Of a DNA stretch of 64,000 nt, positions 51,548 through 58,499 are shown piece after piece. Where the stretch lies: assembly GCA_030431255.1 (NCBI GenBank), contig JAUIJL010000017.1, forward strand, positions 62,001 through 126,000. Direction: 5' to 3'. Origin of the DNA: Thermoanaerobaculia bacterium (GTDB taxonomy: Bacteria > Acidobacteriota > Thermoanaerobaculia > Multivoradales > J023). Made by a program: the position numbers and the translations under genes. The notes below the pieces were generated by a model. That model worked only from the letters and a program-made list of their open reading frames with translations. It did not search any database and was not told where the DNA came from. Position 1 is the stretch's first letter. Each line of letters starts with the position of its first letter.

Positions 51548-53053
51548 TCAATGGTGGTGTCGCTGGATCACCTTTCGATCGCGCATCCGGCCCGTATTCG
51601 GGGTCCAAGGAGTGGCCGGAGCGGGATAGGGAGTGTTCAGAATACCGATCTGGTTGCCCATGCGCGTCTGCACGGCGGGGCTCACCATCTGCACGTCTTC
51701 GAGGCCTTCGATCGTTGAGAAGAGCAGGATATTTAAGGAGCCGCCGAAGAAGAAATTGCCGAAGGGGGTGACCCCTTTGGTCACGGTGTGTCCGTTCTCG
51801 ACCTGCGGGCTGAAGACCAAAGAGCCGACCGTGTCGAGCCCCACGGGGATGGAGGCGACATAACCCTTGAGCATGTCCGGTTTCTTGCCGGGCAGGTTCT
51901 TGTAGGTCACCTCAACGATGATCACGCCGCGCTGAAAACCCTGGAATTGACTGAAATCGGTGCCGGGCCGACCGACGTTGCCGTCCAGGGGCACCCAATT
52001 GGGCCAATCGTCGTCGCCGAAGGTCCCCCACGCGTCCTCGGTGCCGGCTTCGACGATCTCGTGGTACTGGATCACGCCGTCCACGGGGCTGTGGAAGTGG
52101 TGATACGTGTTGGGCATCAACACACACGCCAGCCCCGAGCCGCCGTTGAATTTCTTTTTGAGCGACTCGGGTGCGCCGGCCAGCATATCGTCCACCGAGA
52201 TCGGGATGCCCTTAACGTCCAACACGGTGTCTTTTTGCAAGGGATTGTCGATCAGACGTCGATGGTAGACCCCAGGGCTCGTCTCCAAGACTTGCACCAG
52301 CGGATTCATGATGCAGTCGGTGGGGGAGACGATCACGTAGTCGCGATCGGGCATGGTCACGGGGCGGGAAGGATAGGTGCCGTCGGGAGCTTGTTTGAGA
52401 TTGCGGGCGAAGAGCTCATTCCAGCTCCTGTACTCGTCGGCCCGGGTTTTGACGTAGTCTTGAATCTCGAGCCGGGGGTCGGCGATCCACTCGGCCACCA
52501 CTTTTTGGGATTCAGGGCTGTCCATATAACCTTTATAATCCGCGTTGAATAGGATCAAGAAATCCCTAACGGTATCGAGCGGTTTTGTCGGGTCATTGGG
52601 ATCGATGCCTTCGACCATCCGGCGGCCCGCTTGGTTGTGGTAGTACAGCCAGGCGAAGTATTGAATCGAGTCCAGGGCGTTGTCGTTGGTGCCCACGATC
52701 TGCGGCAACAGGGTGCACACCTGGCTGTAGAAACGTTTGACCGCCAGGTAGAGATCCTCACCGTTTTGATTGCCTTTTCTCCAAGGGTTGTCCGTGGAGC
52801 CGTGGTAGGTATAACCTGGGGGCAAAGGTTTTAATCTTTCAAAAGTCAATTGGAACGCAGCCCGGGTGGCCGGATCGTCACGGTAAGCGGCGGTCAGAAA
52901 ATCCAGGGATCCTCGGCAAGGCGAAGGCTCGTTGTCTTCGGCCCAAATCGTGTGGGGCACGCAAGCGAGCAACAACACGATGACAGCGAGCTTCCAAGGG
53001 TTTCGTCTGGAGAGAGAGTTTTGACGGCACGGGGCGTCGGCAGGTCGGACCAT
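51548..53053 (-). CDS. exported phosphatidylserine-decarboxylase-family protein
   Basis: A 501-residue protein. AAGGAG lies eight bases before ATG 53053 and a signal peptide follows (NPWKLAVIVLLLACVPHTIWAE). The C-terminal half matches phosphatidylserine decarboxylases: YHHFHSPVDG with the catalytic histidine near residues 325-334, VEVTYKNLPG, and the self-cleavage region FGNFFFGGSLNILLF near 450-464, where the serine after GG would form the pyruvoyl group. The first 200 residues are a helical domain of unknown type (YRDDPATRAAFQLTFE). An exported relative is unusual, since core enzymes are membrane-bound without signal peptide. Convergent with the receiver-kinase operon. Confidence 0.85.
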   Translation of the reverse strand: MVRPADAPCRQNSLSRRNPWKLAVIVLLLACVPHTIWAEDNEPSPCRGSLDFLTAAYRDDPATRAAFQLTFERLKPLPPGYTYHGSTDNPWRKGNQNGEDLYLAVKRFYSQVCTLLPQIVGTNDNALDSIQYFAWLYYHNQAGRRMVEGIDPNDPTKPLDTVRDFLILFNADYKGYMDSPESQKVVAEWIADPRLEIQDYVKTRADEYRSWNELFARNLKQAPDGTYPSRPVTMPDRDYVIVSPTDCIMNPLVQVLETSPGVYHRRLIDNPLQKDTVLDVKGIPISVDDMLAGAPESLKKKFNGGSGLACVLMPNTYHHFHSPVDGVIQYHEIVEAGTEDAWGTFGDDDWPNWVPLDGNVGRPGTDFSQFQGFQRGVIIVEVTYKNLPGKKPDMLKGYVASIPVGLDTVGSLVFSPQVENGHTVTKGVTPFGNFFFGGSLNILLFSTIEGLEDVQMVSPAVQTRMGNQIGILNTPYPAPATPWTPNTGRMRDRKVIQRHHH

Positions 53054-53271
53054 GGGAGATCTCCTTCGTGGGTGGGATTCGGCGGGCACACGGGACTGCC
53101 GGCAGCAGCCTGCGGGCTGCGTCCACCTCCTCAAATCAAGCTTCATGTTGTAACGCCCATTCAATCTAGCGCACTGAGATCTTAGGGTCCAGTAGCCCAT
53201 TCGGCTCCGGCTCGGAAATATTGCTCGTCTTTTGTTAGATTGGCGAGGAAGACACAACACAAGGGGAATCG

Positions 53272-54528
53272 ATGCGAAATTTGGTGATTGGGATCGTCGG
53301 CGTTTGCCTTGCCCTAAGCTCGACCGTAAGCCATGCCCAGGCAGGAAACTGGTTTCTGACGGTGAAACGAGCCTCGGAGCAGCCCAGCAAGCTCGAGCTA
53401 TTGTCGGAGGAGCAATTCTCGATTGCCCTCGAATACCGATTGTCCGCGTGGACGAGACCTTTCCACTCCTTCTCAACCCGCCCGAAAACCATCAACTATC
53501 ACCTGTTGACCGAGTGGGATGGGGTGAGCTTCGACTCAATCCTCGAAGGTGAGATCGTCGGCCGACGCACAGCACCCGGGCTCAAAGAAGATCCGCTCCT
53601 GGCCACAATCAACACCGTCACCCTTCGGGACAAACCCATATTGACCGCGCCGTTTGTCGCCGGGGACTATTGGGTGAGCGGTTGTTTGTCGAAACCCACC
53701 GGCGCGGGTGGGCTGGGCTCGAAAGCGGGAGGCCTAGCGGAAACTCGATGCTCGAATCCGGTCAAGCTCGAGGTGTCGGCTCGTCCCCGCCCGGATTTGG
53801 TGACGCGAAATGTGCGCGTTCGCTCCGCGGTCAAACGCATCAACGGGCCCGATGGCATTATCGTGGGGGACAAGCTCATTTTGAGCGCAGAAGCCTTCAA
53901 CGCCGGCGATGAGCGTGCCCGGTTCGACTCGATGCTCAGGTTCTTCCAGATACCTCCCAGCGCCAATCGGGATTTCGTCGATCCCGACAACGATCCCATG
54001 CTCGCGGAAGCGAGAGTGCCGAAGCTGCGTGAGGGGGGATCCAAGCGTCAATCGACCACCCTTGAGGGTCCGCCGAGCCCTGGAGATTTCCGCTATGCGG
54101 TGTGCGTGGATCCGATTCGAGGCATCGGCACTCGGGAGTCGAATCCCGACAACAACTGCAGCCGACCGGTCACCGCGAGGGTACAGAGGTCGCCCACTCC
54201 TTGCGTGGATCTGACCGTGGAAAGCGTGACCGGGCTCGGCACAAAGGCTCCGCTGGAACGTTACAACGTGAATTTTGTAGTGAAAAATATCGGTAATCGG
54301 GACATGGCTGCTCCGGGTATTGGAAAAATCCAACGCCCCGGAAGGGTGACCCAAAACTCCAATCCCACGGTGTTGCTCGCCGTCGACGACACTCAATCCT
54401 TCACTTTCGAGGCCGTGGCCCCGGAAGCATTAGGTCCAGCTTTCGGCAAGGTCTGTGCTCATACCAAGCAAGATTGCAATCCGCGCAATGATTGTTTGGA
54501 GATCGCCATCGAAGTGGACGGCAATTAA
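53272..54528 (+). CDS. exported CARDB-like repeat protein, copy A
   Basis: A 418-residue exported protein (signal peptide LVIGIVGVCLALSSTVSHAQ). Residues 25-175 are a beta-rich region with paired cysteines; about 180-300 and 315-415 form two CARDB-like immunoglobulin folds, each starting like RPDLVTRNVRVRSAVK or PCVDLTVESVTG and carrying NAG or NIGNRDMAAPG turns. CARDB modules occur in cell-surface adhesins of bacteria. It is one of two tandem paralogues with about 55-60 percent identity to the next gene by eye. Start ATG 53272 follows GGGGA. It is divergent from the phosphatidylserine-decarboxylase-like gene. Confidence 0.85.
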   Translation: MRNLVIGIVGVCLALSSTVSHAQAGNWFLTVKRASEQPSKLELLSEEQFSIALEYRLSAWTRPFHSFSTRPKTINYHLLTEWDGVSFDSILEGEIVGRRTAPGLKEDPLLATINTVTLRDKPILTAPFVAGDYWVSGCLSKPTGAGGLGSKAGGLAETRCSNPVKLEVSARPRPDLVTRNVRVRSAVKRINGPDGIIVGDKLILSAEAFNAGDERARFDSMLRFFQIPPSANRDFVDPDNDPMLAEARVPKLREGGSKRQSTTLEGPPSPGDFRYAVCVDPIRGIGTRESNPDNNCSRPVTARVQRSPTPCVDLTVESVTGLGTKAPLERYNVNFVVKNIGNRDMAAPGIGKIQRPGRVTQNSNPTVLLAVDDTQSFTFEAVAPEALGPAFGKVCAHTKQDCNPRNDCLEIAIEVDGN

Positions 54529-54749
54529 CCCGCCTGTCAGCAAAGCCTTCAGATCACCAGATGTCGGTCGGCGCCGGCAACCTTTGGGCTACTTCCGCCC
54601 CCTCAGATCAAGCTCCGTGTTGTAACGCACGGTCGAGCTAATGCACTGAAATCTTAGAACTAGCCAAGACTAGCTCGAAAAAGCCCAGTCCGGCTATGAG
54701 TCGGGCATCTATTGAGTTGTCGAGGCGACACACAACTGAAGGGGGATTG

Positions 54750-56015
54750 ATGCGAATTCTAGTGATCGGGATCGTGAGTATCTGTTTTGCCCTAGGGACG
54801 GCTTCGATGGGCCAAGCCCGAGCCGGCAACTGGTTTCTCGACGTAAAACAGGGGCCGAATCAAGAGCCCAAGCTCCAGCTGCAGTCGGAAGAGCTGTTTG
54901 TCATCGAGCTGCAATATAGATTATCCGCCTGGACGAAACCTTTTTACTCTTTTACGACGCGGCCGAAAAAGATCAACATCCATCTGCTGACCGAATGGGA
55001 TGGGGTCAGCTTCGACAGAATTCTGGGCGGGGAGATCATCGGTGAGCTGAGAGCTCCCGGGCTCACGACAGGTTCGATTTGGGCCACGGTCGACAGCACC
55101 TTGACCCTAAGAAGCTCCAATTTGACCGCACCGTTTTTGCCGGGAGACTATTTCGTCAGCGGATGCCTATCGAGAGCCACGGGAGGTGGAAAAATGGGCT
55201 CTGTACTGGGCGCGTCTGCGGCAGCCCGATGCTCTGCTCCGGTGAAGCTCGAGGTATCGCAACGCCCGCGTCCGGATTTGGTCATCTCGAAAGTCCAGGT
55301 CAAGTCCGCGGTGAAGCGCATCGGAGGGTCGGGCGGTATACAGCTCGGCGATAGGATCACCCTCAGCGCTGAAACGCTCAACGCCGGCAATGCTCGCTCT
55401 CAGTTCCCCTCAAGAGTACAATTCTTTCTGATCCTTCCCAGCGCCAATCGAAGCTTTGTCGACCCCGACAACGATTTGATGCTCGACGACGTGAGGTTGC
55501 CGAGACTGGATGCGGGAGAAGCGAAGCTGCAAACGATTACCATCGATGGGCCACCCAATCCCGGAGATTATCGTTTTGGAGTATGTGTGAATCCAATCAC
55601 GATAGCCCAAGACGGGGAGTTGGATGTCGACAACAATTGCAGCCATCTGGTCACCGCCAGGGTACAGCGGCCGTCCACCCCGTGCGTGGATCTGACGGTG
55701 GAATCCGTCAGCGGTCTCGAGACCACCAGGGCACCGCTCGAGCGCTACGACCTGAGCTTTGTGGTCAAGAATGTCGGCAATCGAGACATGACGGCTCCGG
55801 GAGTGGCCAAGATTCAACGTCCCGGTCGAGTGAATCAGGATTCCGATCCCACCGGCTTGATCGCAGTGGGTGAGACGGAGACTTTTTCGTTCGTTGGTGT
55901 GGCCCCTGAAACCTTGGGGATCTCCGTCGGCAAGGTGTGTGCCCACACCAAGCAGGACTGCAACCCGCGCAATGATTGCCTAGATATCGCCATGGAGGTT
56001 CAGGAAAACCCCTGA
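54750..56015 (+). CDS. exported CARDB-like repeat protein, copy B
   Basis: A 421-residue paralogue of the preceding protein with the same order: signal peptide (LVIGIVSICFALGTASMGQA), first beta-rich region with YRLSAWTKPFYSF, then two CARDB-like folds (RPDLVISKVQVKSAVKRI and PCVDLTVESVSGLE) and the conserved end CAHTKQDCNPRNDCLDIAM. ATG 54750 is preferred over 54696 because GGGGGA precedes it and the signal peptide begins there. The upstream sequences of both copies are also related, so the duplication included the promoter. Two expressed copies may allow different ligands or partners. Confidence 0.85.
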   Translation: MRILVIGIVSICFALGTASMGQARAGNWFLDVKQGPNQEPKLQLQSEELFVIELQYRLSAWTKPFYSFTTRPKKINIHLLTEWDGVSFDRILGGEIIGELRAPGLTTGSIWATVDSTLTLRSSNLTAPFLPGDYFVSGCLSRATGGGKMGSVLGASAAARCSAPVKLEVSQRPRPDLVISKVQVKSAVKRIGGSGGIQLGDRITLSAETLNAGNARSQFPSRVQFFLILPSANRSFVDPDNDLMLDDVRLPRLDAGEAKLQTITIDGPPNPGDYRFGVCVNPITIAQDGELDVDNNCSHLVTARVQRPSTPCVDLTVESVSGLETTRAPLERYDLSFVVKNVGNRDMTAPGVAKIQRPGRVNQDSDPTGLIAVGETETFSFVGVAPETLGISVGKVCAHTKQDCNPRNDCLDIAMEVQENP

Positions 56016-56033
56016 CCGCCTACCGCGGAGAGC

Positions 56034-56384
56034 CTATTCGGACCAAACCGCAAATTCGTTGCCGTTGGGGTCGGCGAAATGAAACCGTCGGCCCCCAGGA
56101 AACGAGAATATCGGTTTGACGATAGAGCCTCCGGCTGCTTCGATCTTCTTTAGGGTTTGCTCGAGATCTTTGCTGTAGAAGACCACGAGCGCGCTGCCCC
56201 GGACCGTGGAGGCGGAGAGGTCGGCACGATAAAAACCACCGTCCAGGCCTTCGTCGGCAAAGGAGGTGTACTCGGGGCCGTAGTCGGTGAACGACCAGCC
56301 GAACACCTGATGAAAGAAAGCTTTGACGGTTTCGAGGTCTCGGGCGGGGTATTCGACATAGTTGATCTTCTCGTGCTCAGGCAT
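56034..56384 (-). CDS. VOC (glyoxalase/dioxygenase-superfamily) protein
   Basis: A 116-residue single-domain protein of the vicinal oxygen chelate superfamily. Typical are the start INYVEYPARDLETVKAFFHQ, the VFGWSFTDYGPEYTSF segment, and the end FHFADPNGNEFAVWSE with a conserved metal-binding glutamate. One such domain usually dimerises to form the active site. Substrate cannot be read. It faces the CARDB-like genes and its 174-base upstream region leads to the DUF6265 gene. Confidence 0.92.
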   Translation of the reverse strand: MPEHEKINYVEYPARDLETVKAFFHQVFGWSFTDYGPEYTSFADEGLDGGFYRADLSASTVRGSALVVFYSKDLEQTLKKIEAAGGSIVKPIFSFPGGRRFHFADPNGNEFAVWSE

Positions 56385-56559
56385 TGGAGCCTCCCTGCTC
56401 AGTGATTGGCGTTTGCGATCAGACTGCAGTAGACAGTAAACGGTAGAGCCAAGCGGTGACAGAAGGTTGTCAGCAAAGCTTTCAGACCACCAGATGTCGA
56501 TCGACGGCGGCTTCGTTCGTCATAGGGATGAACGGCAACTGCTCTGAGAGGAATTAGAC

Positions 56560-57081
56560 ATGCGACGATCTTTGGCCCTGCTTCTGTGTGTGCTCGCTTT
56601 CGGCTGGACGACCCAGCTGACGGCCGAAACCCGAAATTCCGACCACACCCTCAAATTGGCCGATGGAGCGAAATCCCCCCCGGCGAAGATTGAGGATCTC
56701 GCTTGGTTGAAGGGATATTGGACCGGAGAAGGCTTGGGTGGTCAATGCGAGGAGGCGTGGGGGGCGCCGATCGGGGATCGAATGTTCGGTTGGTTCAGCA
56801 TGCGCAAAGAGGACAAGCTGGTGTTTTCCGAAGCCATGACGGTGGTAGAGGTGGACGGCAGCCTGGTGATGCGCATCAAACACTTTGATGCCGACTTCGT
56901 GGGTTGGGAGAAGAAAGAGCATTACGTCAGCTTTCCGCTGGTGAAATTAGAGGCAGACACTGCCTATTTCAGCGGCTTGACGTTCAAACGGGTCGAGGAT
57001 CGTTTGGAGATCTATCTGGTGCTCGCTAACAAAGGTCAACGCACGGAGCATAAATTCGAGATGAGCCGCACCGATTGGTAA
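56560..57081 (+). CDS. exported DUF6265 family protein
   Basis: A 173-residue exported protein with a signal peptide (LALLLCVLAFGWTTQLTAE) and the DUF6265 pattern: IEDLAWLKGYWTGEG, CEEAWGAPIGDRMFGWFSM, VFSEAMTVVEVDGSLVMRIKHF, then a beta-rich end. This looks like a small lipocalin-like barrel of unknown function. GAGAGGA lies upstream of the ATG. It converges with the DUF4846 gene; a 22-bp duplication lies in the short gap between the stops. Confidence 0.9.
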   Translation: MRRSLALLLCVLAFGWTTQLTAETRNSDHTLKLADGAKSPPAKIEDLAWLKGYWTGEGLGGQCEEAWGAPIGDRMFGWFSMRKEDKLVFSEAMTVVEVDGSLVMRIKHFDADFVGWEKKEHYVSFPLVKLEADTAYFSGLTFKRVEDRLEIYLVLANKGQRTEHKFEMSRTDW

Positions 57082-57090
57082 ACGCGCCGA

Positions 57091-57134
57091 TCTACGAAGT
57101 GCCCGGCACCGGTCTGCGAAGTGCCCGGCACCGA
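57091..57134. repeat. 22-bp tandem duplication between convergent genes
   Basis: Two units of TCTGCGAAGTGCCCGGCACC with one mismatch at the fourth base and one at the last. Each includes a near-palindromic GTGCCCGGCAC core, so it could form small hairpins at the end of both transcripts. Confidence 0.8.
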
Positions 57135-57146
57135 CCTGCAAGCGGC

Positions 57147-58019
57147 TCAAGGATCTGGGGCGTCGGCTTCGGTCGCAATACAGGTGCTGGACGGGAAACG
57201 TCGAAGATCTGTGGCGTTGAAGGTCCATTCCGGCGTAACGACTCGGCCCGTGCTTTGAGCAAGGTACCAGGCCGTCTGGGAGCGCGGGTTCTTGAGCACG
57301 TGCAGATCTTGGGCGGGCATATAGCTCTGGGCCAGCAATAGCAGGCGCTGAGTATCCGATTGGGCCACGTCGACTACGATCACCGCGTGGCCGGGGAACC
57401 CGCCTTGAATGAAGACATCCCCAGGCAGCGCCTGGGCTGGATCCGCGACGGGCTCGAGCTCTTGGGCCAGGGAATAGCTGCCGGCGTAGTTGAAGACCGA
57501 ATCCAAGTAGCGACGGAATTGCCCGTAGGAATCGTCGGGCTCGGCGTGCCGCGACCAGCGGACGGAATTTCCTCGGACCACGGGTCTCCGGCCGGCGGCC
57601 CAGGAGAGCCACGGCGAACGGTCACCGCTGGTGAAATTGAAAGCGATTTGGTCACCGCAGCCTCGGCCCCATAGGTATTCCGCACGAAGCCGCAAAACCG
57701 CGTCGGCGCACTGTTGTAAATCCCGGGTCCCGACGTCGATGTCGAAAACCGCCACGTGTACGTCGCGCGCTTTGGTTTTACCGTTGAAATAGCGGACTGG
57801 GGTCCCGGCGGGTTTCAAGGGCAAGGTTCTCAGCCACGCGCCGAAACTCGCCTCTTCAAGGAGGATTCGCTCGCTGCCCTCGGGTGCCGGGATATCGGTG
57901 AGCCGGCGTTTCGAGGTTGGATTCCATGGGAATTCCTGGGCCTGGACGGAGCTGCCGAGCAGCAGAGCCCCCGCCACGAGACCCATCTGAATCTTTCCGG
58001 CTCGACCTACAAACCCCAT
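57147..58019 (-). CDS. exported DUF4846 family protein
   Basis: A 290-residue exported protein of the DUF4846 family, whose function is unknown. ATG 58019 has GGAGG about five bases upstream and gives a signal peptide (KIQMGLVAGALLLGSSVQAQ). Recognisable blocks are SFGAWLRTLPLKPAGTPV, QCADAVLRLRAEYLWG and GDVFIQGGFPGHAVIVVDVA. A conserved cysteine is near CGDQIAFNFTSGD. The family is common in Bacteroidetes and Acidobacteria-type genomes. Its start lies close to a fragment of an unrelated gene on the other strand. Confidence 0.88.
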   Translation of the reverse strand: MGFVGRAGKIQMGLVAGALLLGSSVQAQEFPWNPTSKRRLTDIPAPEGSERILLEEASFGAWLRTLPLKPAGTPVRYFNGKTKARDVHVAVFDIDVGTRDLQQCADAVLRLRAEYLWGRGCGDQIAFNFTSGDRSPWLSWAAGRRPVVRGNSVRWSRHAEPDDSYGQFRRYLDSVFNYAGSYSLAQELEPVADPAQALPGDVFIQGGFPGHAVIVVDVAQSDTQRLLLLAQSYMPAQDLHVLKNPRSQTAWYLAQSTGRVVTPEWTFNATDLRRFPSSTCIATEADAPDP

Positions 58020-58106
58020 AGCCACCTCCAGGTGATTGGACTTCCTTCGTGCCAATGGGGTTCCTGGGACCCTGGGCCTGTTGCAATAGACGGCCCTGCG
58101 CATCTA

Positions 58107-58439
58107 ACGGTCGATACCTACCCGGATTATGTGTTCCGTGAAGGCTACGAGCTCATGCCGCTCGACGATCTTCAGATTTTCACCGGAAGATTTGGTCATC
58201 TGCCGAACGTGCCGTCAGAGGCAGACACGGACTACGGGCGCCGGATCGATGTGACCGAGCTGCAAATTCGGATGCTCGAAAAAATCGAGGAGCTGACCTT
58301 ATACACCCTGGAGCAGCACAGGACCATTCGGGAGCAGCAAAACCTGCTCGAGTCACAACAAGAGCTGTTGGAACGTCAGAGCGCCTCGATGCGAGCTCTT
58401 GAAGATCGATTGGCGTTGATAGAAGGCCGTCTCGACTGA
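58107..58439 (+). pseudogene. C-terminal fragment of a tail-fibre-domain-like protein
   Basis: The frame HLTVDTYPDYVFREGYEL ... IFTGRFGHLPNVPSEADTD ... ELQIRMLEKIEELTLYTLEQ matches the intramolecular-chaperone-like C-terminal end found in surface proteins of Acidobacteria-type bacteria, with a coiled coil at the end. The rest of such a protein should lie upstream, but the sequence there is the start of the DUF4846 gene on the other strand. No good start codon exists (a GTG at 58131 is possible), so this is a 3' remnant. Confidence 0.6.
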
Positions 58440-58465
58440 CTTTAGGCGAAACGCCACCTACGGAC

Positions 58466-58487
58466 GCCGCCCGGATATCCGGGCGGC
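58466..58487. other. 22-bp perfect palindrome between convergent genes
   Basis: GCCGCCCGGATATCCGGGCGGC is a perfect inverted repeat between the tail-fibre-like fragment and the stop of the thaumatin-like gene on the other strand. No T-run follows, so it may be a factor-assisted terminator or a protein site. Confidence 0.6.
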
Positions 58488-58499
58488 TCAAGGTAACGG

